A stretch of 64,000 nt of DNA from Lateolabrax maculatus (GCA_031216445.1 CM062218.1:12625001-12689000), one strand, 5' to 3'. Shown: positions 40,501 through 51,890, numbered from the stretch's first letter. Notes: generated by a model not told the origin, from the letters alone. Numbers and translations: made by a program.

Positions 40501-43500
40501 TCCAATTCCAAAAGGCTGACACAAATTACAAGTTCATAGGACAAAGCATAAAATAAGGTGACATGAAACCCCATGGCTCATTACGGGTAATTAAAAAAAG
40601 AAAATACTGTAAGCATACACATCTAAGTACTTAAAGACTTCTCTACCGCTCAGATATAAATTCAGGAGTGCATTCCTGGAGTGCAGTCGTGTGTATGTTT
40701 ATTGACAGTGTTTTCTCACCCCTAGATACATCGTCTGGTGGTAAGTTCCAGTAACATGGCTGACGATGTCCTTCTCTGTGATCTTCAGAGAGCAGCACTC
40801 ACAGAGGTAGATGGGATCATGCGGATCATAGTGGCATTCAAGAAGTGCGCTTAAGCCTGGAAGATATATTATTCACTATTAACATTGTGTTATCAAACTT
40901 TTCTCTGGCTAGAAATGTTCTTATTCATAGAAGATTAATAAAGCTCAGGTAAATGACAATAAAATGTTATGAAGAAGCATTCACCTTCCATTTGCCCCAC
41001 TGACCCAAAAATACACACCAAACTGACCACTTTTATGTTATTGAATTAAAAAAGAAAAAAGGCGAGCATCGTCATAGGTCATGACCATGCCTGTTTGTTC
41101 AAATCTTCACTTTTTTGTTATTTTGTACAATCAGTATAACAACATTAACAGTGGACAGTAGCTGACCAGGTTTTCTACAATGACAAAGACTCATTAATGT
41201 GCAAATGTCTCAAATAAGATTAGGTCTCAGACAACGATTTATAATTAAAATGGCACTGACCAATCACGGGCTCTCGGCTCGTCCTCTTGATGTACTGCCA
41301 CAGTTGAGATGCTTGGTGGTTCCTGTTAGAAGACGCTGTAAAAACACACAACACACCGACTGAGCCGTTTTCACAGAAACACTGAGAAAAGTGGTTGACA
41401 AACTTAAATATGTAATTTACATACCTTTATCCATTGCCCTCTTGCGACTTGGTTTGTCACTTTCTCCCTCATCTGCGGCGGTCACCTCCTTTTTCCCACT
41501 ACTTGGCAGGTTTCGGGGTTCTTCACAAGACGTGTCTTGTGCGGAGGTGAGCTGCTGCCTTTTATGACGCATTTCTGTCACTACATTCTCATTAGGACAT
41601 CTGTCCTCCTGTGAGTTTTCAGACATGCTGCTTGGCCTCTTTCTTTTATTTTCTTTATGCATGTAACCAGTCTGCTGTGCTGGGACATCTCTGCTACTAT
41701 TGCGCCTCCCTTCTCCAGTCTCCTTACCAACCTTTTTGTCTGTGTTCTTGCAGCTTTCTGTGATGTCCCCACTTGGTTTTCTTGCTGTAGACTCTTCTAA
41801 CTTCTCCTTTATCCCCCGCCATGCCTCACTGCCTGCATTTTTCATCTCTTCTTTACTAGTTTTTGAAAACACCGCTTTTCTCTTTGCCGTCTCCCTGTCA
41901 GCTACTGAAATCTTTTTCAGGGTCATCTCACTAGCATCTGTAGATGTTTGACTGGTCTTTTTTGCACACCCCTCCATCATCTTGATGTTTTCCTGACTGT
42001 TGTGTCTCGCTTGGTCCTTGACTGGACTGGGGACTGAGAAACATACATGACATTAAAAAAAAAATGCATTTGATTATAATTATCGGCAATGTTTTTATCA
42101 AAGTATCCACTCAGTAAGCAATAATAGAAAAGCAACAAATAAGATGAAGAGATGAGGTGAAGAGATTAGTAGTAGGGGATTTTCCAGGACGCCAAATGTA
42201 ACCTCAAAATCTCCCACCATGGGAACCCAAGCCTACACGTTAGGGTCATGCTGGACATAAAACTTCTACATGACAAACTGTTCTGTTAATATAATTTGGC
42301 TCGACTTACCCGGCTTCATTTTAGGCATTATTGGGGGTCCAAGCTTTCCGTTCTTGTCGCTCTTCTTTGCAGATGCCTGAGTGGATATTTCTGGAAGAAA
42401 AATAGCATGAGAAGAGTCAAGAAGCCAATTCAGTTACAGATGCCAATGTGGAACCTTCATTGCAATAATCACCTCCGTGGTAGGAGCATGGCTCGCAGCT
42501 GGGCTTGTCCAACTTTATTACCTTTGAAGGCAGAAAATATCGAAACATAAGTGCATGGCCGGAGCTACTTGAAGACAGTACAGAAATTACATTTTTGGTA
42601 TAGAATAACTGGTCGTGTGATACCACGGGTACTAGGGTAAAGGATGTTTGGCGCCAGCATTAGGACAACCTACGTCAGAAGCGAGAGTTACTCTCATTGG
42701 CAACGAGATAACACATCCTGGTGCGTCATAAGCAGAGGAAGAAACCCCACTGGTAGAAACGCTAAAGAGGAGGATAATCTCGCAGCTAATTGGTAGGAGA
42801 AATCATGCTTTATAAACCAGTGTATTCAATGCAAATATTCAGTCTTGTACTAATTCAGGTATTTTGTCTAGTAAAAGGCTCTTTAACAAAGAACCTCTCC
42901 TCCAGGTGAGTTTTCCACCAATATGATTCACTTTTCCTAGTATGAATAGATGTGACATATGATCACCATGATATTACAATGTTTAAGTTGATGGGAAACT
43001 TAATACAAGAAAATGGTGTACATCGTGAAAGGATGTTGGCTATAGTTAATAGGTATTATCAAGTACTACAAGAACTGCCCCTCTTCAGTCATATCTGTGG
43101 AATGCTTATGATGGCTGTGGCTTGCAAGCAATAAATATTCATAGAGGATTTGAGTATTGTGTCATCCCTATTTAATTACCAGCTCTCCTCTGCACTAGAC
43201 AAGAACTGATATTTCAGAATATATAAAAATGCCGGTATGGCTGTTTGTTTTCACGTTGACACGTTTGAAATACAGAAATTTAGCCTCAAAGCTCATATTG
43301 CACTCCTGCCACAAGGGTGAAACAAAAGAAAGGTGAAAAGAAATTCACTATATTACACAAACTCGTGTTCTTTAGGTTTCCCACAACAGACAGTATTTGG
43401 TACAGTAATAATATCCAGGCTAAAATGTATAATTAATATTTATAATTAATCACCTGACTGTGTAGTTTTTGTGATAATGCTACAGATCCTGCTGACACAG

Positions 43501-46500
43501 TACACCACTCTACAAAGAAAAAACAAAGTAGTATTGAGTTAATTCCATATTGTTGATCTTGAAGTATCATCTTTTCTCTGGAATCTATCAAACGTGAGAG
43601 AATTTACAGTCCATCTGTACACAGATATTCTTTAACAAACATTGGAGGTGCTTAATTTAATATTACTAAGATACTATATGCAGCCAAAACATGCGTGAGG
43701 ACGTTGAACTGAACTTGCACCACTAAAACATACAGTGGTTAAATTATACTATAAAAACCGTTTATCATCTATACTAGTGTACAATGAAATAATACATACC
43801 CAGCTTGTTCCCTGGTTTGACGCTTGTAGTCAAGCTGCGCTCCTTTGTGATGGATTCCAGTTCCTTCAAAGCTACAAGCACAATTGCCTCAATTAGTTAA
43901 AGATCATTCTACGATACACTCAAGGTCCAATTCATATAGATGAATAAAACAGAAACCGAGGCATGAAAAATAAATACCAACCTTCTGCATAACAAGTGAA
44001 ATTCACTGATGTGAATTGGGCGGGCTCCAGGATGACTTGCTGTAACAGAAAGCCATTCAGTTGCGCTTTAATACGAACAAAAGCATCAATTTGGGAAACC
44101 ACGAGTGACTTTGTAAACGATATTACCTTAATTTCAGTGTTCGCAGTACCATGAAGTTCAACCGTCTGCTTTGCAAAATCAAGCATCATGGAGCCAAAGG
44201 ATTGGGTGTATTCCTTGTGGACTTCTTTTGACGGCAAAGTAGAGGGGTGCCACGCTCTCTGCACAGATTAAAACTGACGTGAATTGTCATGGAAAAAAGA
44301 AACCCTTTTGCATCTAGGTAGGGTGAGATGAACAGAAATTAAATACTTAGACACAATGTCTCTCTTTGTCCTTTCTGTGGAAATTGTCAGTTGTTTTAAG
44401 TATCTAGGAACACACTGATGACAAGTTGAGTTTCATGGACAAGGTTAACTGATCATCTCTCATCAGACAGAGTGCAGCGGTTGCTACTACATGAGCAATT
44501 TAACACGACAGAATTACACAAATACCCTACAGGAGGGCAAAGTGATTTCAGTTGTTGTGGATATATTACCCGACCGGACATCTGAACAAGTAGTAGATAA
44601 TGCAAATATTGGAGCGATTGTGCAAGCAAACTGTTTACTTAATAAACCAAATCTAGCAAGCGATTCTTGAGAATGCCTCAGTGTATCTAGTTGAATCTAA
44701 TGCTGTTCTGCTTGTATTATTCTTCAGACGTAACTCCTTCCACATTTTTTGTACGACGTAACACCGTCATTCAATCAAAACGTTCAGCTCAACTTTTTCA
44801 TAACTTCAAAACAGACACTTTTTCATGCATATTCAACCTTTTGTGGTATAATTTTTCATTAAAACATGTGATGTGCTGAAGATAAAATGCAAATGCAAAA
44901 CTTTCCTTTAACCAAAAGCTCTCAAGTTGTACCCCCGCACCCGTCAGTGTCAGTCCTGCTGCTGTGTCCTTGAACCTCTCTACAGTGAGAGGGGCCTCAG
45001 TTAAATGTCAAAATTGACTAAGCTTCCTGTAGGTTTTTACAACCCTTCATTTCTTTCGTTTAGGCAACCTGTTAAGTTTTATGGTGCGTATTAGTTTAGA
45101 AGTACAATAATGAGAAGAAAATGTAAAAGATAATCCATAACATATCTAATGTGATCCTCACTGCCCCGGCCATGAACCCGGTGTAAATTTGGGGTGAACC
45201 AGTATGAACAGTATTAACCAGCCACAGGCTGGTGGTGACACATGCAAAAAGTGAACTGATGGAATGATGAAAATATGATGATGGTTAATACACTGTTTTG
45301 AGGCTGGACAATAGGCATGGACAAGTGTGGTCTCAAGAGTATAAAAAGTTAGAGGCACAAGCAAGCATAGGTCAGAGCTCTTCAAGTGTAACTTGTGTGC
45401 ACTTTGAACATCTCTCCTTTAATGTCAACATTAAAGTTTTTGCTGCCCAGAACTCTGACTCCTGCTGAAGATTTTTGGACTCCAATGAGAAGTTTTTCCT
45501 GAACAAGTGAATACAGATAAAAACTTAAAATCTTGGCGATGGCCAAAATGCTGTATTCCCCAGCTTCACTACGAAACGATCGCTCACAAACCAACAGGCG
45601 ATGTCACGGAGGCTACGTCCACTTCTTTTATACAGTCTATGGTAGCCACAGACAATGCTGGATTTTCAAATTAAAATACCTTGGATGGTAACAAGATCTT
45701 ACTTGGGGGGCCATGCACAAATATGGATTTTAAAAGATAAAAAAGCATGCATTTTTGCAGCTCTTCATTCTCTTTTTCGTCATTCGTCACTTTCATTTTT
45801 AAACGCTTATCTACTGATTCATACTCCCTTCCCACTGCAGTTTGGCTCCCAACCATCAACCAAGCAGGCGGTTTAGCTCTGAGCTTATACTATATACTGC
45901 ATCCTTCATCCCTTCCCTCAACTCTTTATATGCCTTTCTACTTTTTTCCCCCCCAAAATATTTAACACCATCTCTTAACTACACATTCATACTTTCAGCT
46001 AAGCTTCATTCAAATTCTTAAATGTAACATATCTTCAGCTGCTTCTTCCAAAAAATTCAAGTCCACAATCCAGTTTAGTGTCAGCCTTTCAACAAACCTT
46101 GAAATTTCAGAAGCCAGCATTCACACATTCACACCGCAATTTCTTCAGAGATTGCCTTTTCTAGTTCTTTCTGATATTCTGGGACATTATGTGCAATTGG
46201 ATGGTATCCTCCTGCACAAGTACTGTATGTCAAATTATTCCAGTTAAATCAAATTTGCAATTATGATGTGAAGAACCCCAATGTGTTATTTCATCATGTA
46301 AATTTACAAACATTTAAACAGGTCAGTTGGGCCGGTATCTTCAGTTGCAAGTACCCACCCAAGATAACCTCCATCACTTATCCTGGTAACACCAGATCAG
46401 CAGCTACCTCCAGCAACAGCTTAATGATAAATGTAGTCGAAATCTACTTCTAGCTATTTTCTAAAAAAAATATTCATAGACACTATGGGCCTAAATTGCT

Positions 46501-49500
46501 GCCCATCAAATAATGAAGCCCTGCAGTGCCAGTTTGTGTTGCACTTACGGTTGGGTACCAAACTCTTTCAAGGGAATGTCGGTACTACAGATTCATGTTA
46601 AAAATCAGTGAAAAGGCAAGGGTTTATTCTGCTCCTCTTCTACACTAAGCATCCATGCTCAAACTTCAGGCCTCAAGTAAGCAATTATGCTATTATTTAT
46701 CCAAAAGTTAAAATAAAACTCATTCCAGCCCAGTGGACATCAAGCTATCACTTCTAGTCAATTAAGTTCCATCATTCCCTCTTTTTACAATCATTCATTT
46801 GAGAAAGATCATCGTCTGAATGACCACGTCCTATAAAAATCCTAGTGTTGCAGATATTCCCTGTACTATTTTTGCCACTCAAATATTGAGTACTGGATGT
46901 CCAGTTAAATTCTTATCTTCCTTGTCCCTGTACTACAGCTTGTATCTCATGTTCAGTATGCATACACTATCAAAAAATGTGAATCTGAATCTTTCTGATT
47001 CAGGTCCGTCATTTGAAACTACGTTAACCAAAGTAATACCGTCACGTTTCTTTCACATCAGGTCTTTTGTCTTATGGCAGAATTTAAAGAAGTAATTCAT
47101 GCCTTTATCTCCTCTTGCACGTTATCCTTTTTTCAGCAGTTATCCACAAACTATCCACAGAGTAGTTTATACAGAGTGCTGCTCCCTGGCTTTTGATATG
47201 CTCCAACAGAAATTTGAATTTTTTAACCTCTTAATTATGATTCATTTCATGTCTTACTTTTTTGAAGGTCCAACACAACCATAGCCGACCACCTTATCAG
47301 ACTTCTACTCTGGCTTTGGTGGCATTATGTGTTTTATGAATATTCTCTTTAAAATCAACGTAGCTACTTACAAAGTAACAAAAGATGTGGTCAAAGCTCA
47401 GCACATGTTTGATGATCATGCGGGTGGCGAAAGTGAGGTTGCAGAGCGTGCAGAGGTAATGTCTCTTCTCAGTCGGTCCAACACAAATGCATTCAACAAG
47501 ATGCTGCATGCCTACAAAACCATGATCAGGGAAGATGGAAAAGGGGAAGACATTTTAGATCAAAAAGAAAGCTGAGGAAGGCAAACAATGTCTGTTCATG
47601 TATAAATTTCATCTCATGTACAAACTACATTTTCCCTTTTATGCCTTTGTTATCCATTGTCGTGGAAACTGAAATATCAGTTCTTGTCTAGTGCAGATGA
47701 GTTGGTAACCAAATACCAGATGATATAGTATTTAAATTCTCAGTAGATCTTTATATTGCCTGCAGGCAAGAGCCATAAGGAGTTGCATAGATATGATTGA
47801 CGAGAGGCATTTTCTCTTCTGTTTCTCTCAGCTATTATAGTACTTTTGAGATAATACATAAACATTCAATGTAGCAACAGAAAGCACATGACGTCACTCA
47901 TGGTAGTTATTTGACCTTTCTTCTATCCACCAACTGCGCCTACTCCTTATATTTCCCACATATCTTAATTATGCAATGATACATTTTTAACTTTCTCAGA
48001 ACACACTGATGCAGGGAGAGGCTCCCTTCCAGGCCATCAAATGAGCTCTCTTATCTGGTTTGTCAAGAACTTTAACATTGTAATATCATAACTTAACACA
48101 TCTATGTGTACTGCGAGAAAGTATGACTTATTGGGAACATATGACTTAAAAATAAAATTTCCCGTTCACCATACTTCAGCATCCACTAAGAAAAATGTAA
48201 AAAAAAAAAAAAAAAAAGTATTGCTTTGATCCAGAAGATTAACATAATTATATTTTGTCAGATTATCATGTGTTATTTTAGGTGCATTTACTGACCAAGA
48301 AGTGGATGCCTTCTGTTGCTGTCTCTTTGATATGTTTGTATCATTGTCCTCTTTGGGTTGACAGCTAGAGGTGGAAAAAAAAATAAAGATTGCAGCAATG
48401 ACGCATGGACTAATGGACAATAGGAAGAGTACATGTAAGATCTGAATGCAGCTATACAGTATATTGAGAGATCAGTCTCGCCACAGGGTCCATTAGTATC
48501 TATTCTGAAGTTTTGGATCATATTACATGATTCCCATCAGCAGATGCAGCTTCTTCTGAGCACTTCTCGTCCATGTTGGACACAGACATCATGGCTAAAA
48601 CATTTCATATGATTGAAAGTATCAGAACAGCTACTAAACGGACCTTGTGGTGAGATTGTTTTTCTTGTCTGTGGTTCCAAGGTAAAAAATAGACTTTGCA
48701 CTTCAGCAGATATGTTAAAACAGGTTAAGTGATTCATAAAAGCACGGATTAAAACAAATCCTTGAGAAAAATGTGCACACACCGTTGAGCAGCTTCAAAA
48801 GCTTGTCATTTTCACTGAGAGTGCGCATAACTGAGGAGAAAGATCAGATAATTTTCGTTAACAATTAATTACAATTCTCAAACAACTATTACATAAAGAA
48901 ATCTTATACCATGTACCTTCAGAGTAGGTACTTGATTCAAGCTTTTTCAACAGCTTTTCAGGTAAATCCAAAATCTGCAGAGAAAATGTGGTGAAAATGC
49001 ATAACATCTCCTATAATTTAAAAAGGCTTTCAATCTTACACAAATATTGCAACACAGTCTCTTATGTCAGTAGATTGTAACCATGATACAATGGTAAGAA
49101 ACAATCTTGTGGTGGAGTGAGTCTTGAGGGTTTTTCCACTACAAGCAACTCCCTTCATATTCTAGTAGTTACTGTATGTGATCCATTTCTAATATAAATT
49201 AAAGTAGGATTCCAGGTCTCCAGGTACAAACCTGTAGTTCCCCGGACCCTCTTTCATTGCCTTCCTTTGTGAGTGCATGTCTCAGCGTGACTCCCATATG
49301 CTTACTGGGAATCCAGGAGAAATTCAGTACATTGGGGTCTGTGTAGTTCTAAAATACAAAACAGAAATTAAAGTGTGCTTCCAAATCTTAAACATTGGTG
49401 AATTCTTATGATGTTCAGTACTTACAAAGTAGTTACTGCAATGATCACCAGAAGAGAGGTGGTTTAAAATCTTGTGTGATGGACACTTTTCCTCACAGAC

Positions 49501-51890
49501 ATGGCACAGATAAAAAAAAATATTGGTCTCTGGACTGAAACATAAAGACAGCAGAGACAAGCCTGGAAGAGAGTAGATTTAAAATAAGATTATTACTTCA
49601 AACTTTTTGAAGTAAGTTTGTACCACATTAAAAAACACTTCACTAACCTACGATGGGTATTTTGATGTTCTGTTTGGCTAGTGGACCGATCATAACAATG
49701 AAGGGAAAGAAACCTGTTGAGCAAATACAAAAAATACAAAAAAAAAAAAAAGATTAGTTGAGCTACTTTGGACGGTAATTAGAGTTGCGGTTTATCAAAT
49801 CCACTCATCAGATCCTAATTCCGATTTGACTCATCATCATTAAGTTCAGCTTTCATCATTTGCAAGTAACTAAGTTTTGAATGACTACAACTTTAAAGAT
49901 TAAATCTGTGATCACATGTTGTTGGACGAGAAGCCAGAAATACTACAGTTTTTAGTGGTAGCTATTAAATCAATCAACATCAACATTAGAATAGGGCTTT
50001 GCAAAAGTTTTGAGGAAATGCATTCAACATGTCACTACAACATTAACAAAACAGGAGGGAGGAGAAGCAAGCTTACCACGACCCTTGAACACATCTAAAG
50101 AGGTAAACAAGAAAAAAAGAAAAAAAAAGGATTAATGAACTGGATATAAAATCTGAGTAACATATATACACATACCCTTGTGCAGTATGAGAAAGATTAC
50201 TCATAACCATTGATAAAACAGTTTATCCATAAATGTTTATATACTCATTGTACTTTTAAATGTTGTTGATCATTTTGCTCAAGTGTCGGATCAAAAAAGT
50301 CCAGACATGGGCCAAAAAAGGTCTGGTCTTCTTGTCGACTGTTAATCAAAATCACCTCTATTGCAGTCTCAAAACTACTCAAAAGAATGCAGCCGAGTCA
50401 GACAGAATCTGATGTAAAGAGTTTGAGTCCAGGTATGTCACCGCAATAAACTTGAGTGAGGTCCCGGAACCTGACTGGTATCAGCTCAAAAAGCTCCTCT
50501 TTTTATACGCTGTGGCTCGGGGGAAACTACCACCTACTTTTTTTTTGTCTTTCCTTTGTCTGACTCCTTCTAGTGTAAATTTACACCAGTATCTTTGAGA
50601 CTTTCCAAGCCCATCCCTTTCTGTTAACCTGTGATCTACTTTTGATTCCAGTGAGTTCTGGAAAGTTCAGTAAGTGCTCATTTTTAAAAACTGACCGTTA
50701 CAGCAGGTCAGGTAACAGTCAAGCATGATCTCATGCCCACCTGGAGCCGCGTCGCCAGTCCCTTGGCCTTTATCAGCTCATTTTATTTATCACATGGTTC
50801 TGTTTGCCACAAAATGGAATGTGTGGCGAGTTAGGAAGTAGGTGCAGGTGGCGAACCGTTTGAAACAGGGAAAGGCATGAAAAGAGAAGAACTAAAATAA
50901 AGGACAAGGTCAGAACGAACTTCTTGGGTGAGATCATGTGAATCCTGTTGATTGTTACAGTTATTGTTGTGTGTGATTCTCAAAGTATAAGAACTGATGG
51001 GAGACTGCCTCTCTTCAGTCATAACTGTGCAACGGATGATGGCTCTTGCTTGCAAGCAATAAAAGATCTACTATTGTCATTCGGTATTCAATTTCCAACT
51101 CTCATCTGCACTAGACAAGAGCTGAGATTTCAGTTTCCATGACACCCCTTTCACTCTTAGGCTAGGCGGCATTTGCTTTTTCAGTCTGATCACGTACACC
51201 ACTCACAAATGGGTATAAATACATCTCGTTTCCTACATACCCCTTGCAAGAGTGACTCTGTATTGCTTTTTAACCTTTATTAAACTACCTTAAAATACAT
51301 TTTTCTCTGCTGTTTCTCACCAGTAAAGCTGTATTCCTGCCACTGCATGCAGGGAAACACATGAAATTAATTAAAAAGTCATGAAAGTTAAAAAAAAAAA
51401 AAAAGTAAAAGTGCTTTACCTTTCTGGAAGATTTCTTCCATTTTCTGTTGGTAAAAACAGAGGAAACATGAATAGCTGGTTTATTAATGTTGAGGCAAAG
51501 AGACAGGGGACTGTCTCACGATACAAGATTACAGTTAACTGGAAAAGTGCCCTAACTGAGTGATATTGTTTTTGTATAATGGCATATGTAATTACACTTA
51601 TGACATGAGATCTCTCTCTCTCTGAGTTTGCTTGTTCTGCCTGTGTTCACATTTCCTAAACAGTCCAAGGACTTGTGCCAATACCAGAAAATACTCATAA
51701 CCAAGTCTACATGAAGTTCAATGCCCACCTCTCGATGTGCCCTTGTTTGTAAATGTGTCTTGAAATCAAAGATCCCCTTAAATTTGGTGAGGCAGACCTA
51801 AAACAAGAAAAAAGAAAAAGAAAAAAATGTGCATCAGCAACACAGAAATATAATAGACATTTGTTTACATAGCATTTTTCACCTTGAATA
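29513..51890 (-). CDS. Gene C: large multi-unit zinc-finger protein (5' end unresolved)
   Basis: I do not recognise a named orthologue. Thirty-seven minus-strand exons, listed in the segment entries below, join in phase from 51890 to the stop at 29513-29515: 6,931 bp, about 2,309 residues plus an unseen N-terminus. Order: a matrin/U1-type finger (C-x2-C-x12-H-x5-H), then five units with C-x2-C-x11-H-x5-H fingers at 49426-49562, 47372-47511, 40720-40856, 37336-37457 (degenerate) and 32791-32924, separated by long disordered linkers, and a 646-codon terminal exon. Arg/Lys clusters (KENKRKRP, KPSRKR) resemble nuclear localisation signals. VKQE, IKME and LKVE fit the SUMO consensus. Introns are rich in LTRs. 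A promoter may lie upstream near 59.2-59.9 kb. A nuclear DNA- or RNA-binding scaffold role is inference. Confidence 0.85.
31530..31588. repeat. (GT)n microsatellite
   Basis: About 29 uninterrupted GT dinucleotides lie in the intron just upstream of gene C's terminal exon. Confidence 0.97.
31908..32924 (-). CDS. Gene C segment 6: unit 5
   Basis: Exons 32791-32924 (finger, FLCESC...HIVSNEH), 32564-32695 (begins LKQYP), 32294-32351 (58 bp, GILLGQELYEWV), 32119-32199 (ALKIVQNIKKEEK) and 31908-32003. This is the best-preserved cassette nearest the C-terminus, followed directly by the long terminal exon. Confidence 0.85.
33027..37457 (-). CDS. Gene C segment 5: unit 4 (degenerate finger) plus linker exons
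   Basis: Exons 37336-37457 (degenerate finger, YCQLC...SHIHRYNYV), 37124-37237 (begins KMKFP), 36585-36642 (58 bp), 34558-34695 (ALERLKAMVRQRD), 34212-34313, 33913-34101, 33695-33817 (contains VKQE), 33180-33533 (starts with IKMEKP) and 33027-33101 (ends APVIG). In the finger the two His residues are one residue apart instead of five, because the exon is 12-21 bp shorter than its homologues. Linker exons all run phase 1 to 1, so each could be skipped without a frameshift. Confidence 0.8.
35365..35393. repeat. (AAAT)n microsatellite
   Basis: A short tetranucleotide run in the 1.9 kb gene C intron 34696-36584, which otherwise holds AT-rich non-coding DNA and LTRs. Confidence 0.85.
35958..36383 (+). 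mobile_element. solo LTR, family 3 (426 bp, perfect 4-bp target duplication)
   Basis: It runs from TGAGGTGTCTGAG to GAAGATACAACA, flanked by TTAG at 35954-35957 and at 36384-36387. It has a poly(A)-type 'gtaataaacc' near 36300. A reverse-oriented copy with its own duplication is at 61278-61730, and broken copies lie at 59.98-60.93 kb. A 4-bp duplication fits gamma/epsilon-type retroviral LTRs. It is antisense to gene C, within an intron. Confidence 0.9.
36500..36558 (+). mobile_element. LTR family 1 fragment
   Basis: It carries the family 1 core ('cccccgagccacaggg', TATATAA, 'gagctttttgagctga') and is cut off within about 30 bp of gene C exon 36585-36642. Confidence 0.7.
37552..40856 (-). 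CDS. Gene C segment 4: unit 3 plus Ser/Thr/Ala-rich linker
   Basis: Exons 40720-40856 (finger, YLCECC...HVTGTYH), 39839-39946 (KFPHHTPPPPPEKHW), 39625-39682 (58 bp), 39356-39492 and 37552-38530 (979 bp). The last is dominated by Thr, Ser, Ala and Lys with recurring TSK/TKS-type words, starts with an acidic VVDVDMDNDSEDSE run and ends PPRVG, the usual lead-in to the next finger. It is probably disordered and a likely substrate for phosphorylation or O-glycosylation (inference). Confidence 0.82.
38680..38780 (+). mobile_element. LINE/SINE-type 3' tail
   Basis: It contains 'ctcccctctggggatcaataaagt', close to the 3' end common to many fish non-LTR retroposons. No reading frame is attached. It lies in the intron between gene C exons 37552-38530 and 39356-39492. 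Confidence 0.5.
41261..47511 (-). CDS. Gene C segment 3: unit 2 plus Lys/Glu-rich linker
   Basis: Exons 47372-47511 (finger, YLCTLC...HVLSFDH), 44127-44258 (begins RAWHP), 43982-44039 (58 bp), 43800-43871 (ALKELESITKERSL), 42310-42390, 41425-42033 (609 bp, highly charged, with KENKRKRP and KPSRKR) and 41261-41335 (ends EPVIG). The 203-residue charged exon is likely disordered and carries the best nuclear-localisation-like clusters of the gene. The intron 44259-47371 is 3.1 kb and repeat-rich. Confidence 0.82.
42957..43215 (+). mobile_element. LTR family 4 copy
   Basis: It shares 'cctcttcagtcat', 'gcttgcaagcaataaa' and 'ctgcactagacaagaactga' with copies at about 47658-47830 (reverse) and 50940-51144. 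AATAAA in the middle and a gtttcca[t/c]gaca end in the sister copies suggest an LTR. Edges are approximate. Confidence 0.55.
44259..47371 (-). other. gene C large intron
   Basis: AT-rich, with no phase-compatible exon found. The part at about 45380-45640 matches 60640-60780 in reverse (shared 'cagcaggagtcag', 'tttaatgtc', 'ggagagatgtt'), and its end 'tccacttcttttatacagtct' is a phrase I recognise from fish repeats. Confidence 0.5.
47658..47830 (-). mobile_element. LTR family 4 copy, reverse
   Basis: Reverse-complement match to the copies near 43.1 and 51.0 kb. It starts tgtcgtggaaactga, the complement of the family's 3' end. Confidence 0.55.
48296..50094 (-). CDS. Gene C segment 2: unit 1
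   Basis: Exons 50077-50094 (18 bp, VFKGR), 49648-49713 (ends KIPIVG), 49426-49562 (finger, YLCHVC...HLSSGDH), 49232-49348 (begins NYTDP), 48917-48974 (58 bp, ILDLPEKLLKKL), 48783-48830 and 48296-48364 (ends HPLLG, leading into unit 2). All junctions are in phase. The 58-bp and following exons encode short Leu/Lys-rich helices that may coil. Confidence 0.82.
50284..50535 (-). mobile_element. solo LTR, family 1, reverse
   Basis: Reverse-complement counterpart of 26640-26882 over about 250 bp, ending tgtcgg at 50284. It lies in the intron between gene C exons 50077-50094 and 51420-51444. Confidence 0.65.
50940..51144 (+). mobile_element. LTR family 4 copy
   Basis: It includes 'gcttgcaagcaataaaag' and ends 'cagtttccatgaca' at 51144. 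The 5' edge is uncertain and may extend to about 50820. Confidence 0.55.
51420..51890 (-). CDS. Gene C segment 1: matrin/U1-type zinc finger
   Basis: Exons 51869-51890 (22 bp, enters in phase 2, IQGEKCY), 51729-51797 (VCLTKFKGIF...HLQTRAHRE) and 51420-51444 (25 bp, KMEEIFQK). Joined, they give C-Y-V-C-x12-H-x5-H, the spacing of matrin/U1 (double-stranded-RNA or RNP type) fingers, with the Cys pair split across a microexon boundary. The 22-bp exon has a weak donor (gtaaac) and is the least certain; the other two are firm. The preceding exon was not found. Confidence 0.62.

Noticed and set aside
42473..42526. Possible gene C exon between 42310-42390 and 43800-43871
   Set aside because: It has splice-like ends, but including it breaks phase, whereas joining 43800-43871 directly to 42310-42390 is in frame.
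19014..51890. Genes B and C as one gene
   Set aside because: Gene C has a stop, a roughly 0.9 kb AT-rich UTR-like stretch and a poly(A) signal at 28637, and gene B has its own CpG-rich upstream region at 23.5-24.2 kb. Two genes fit better, though read-through transcripts cannot be excluded.
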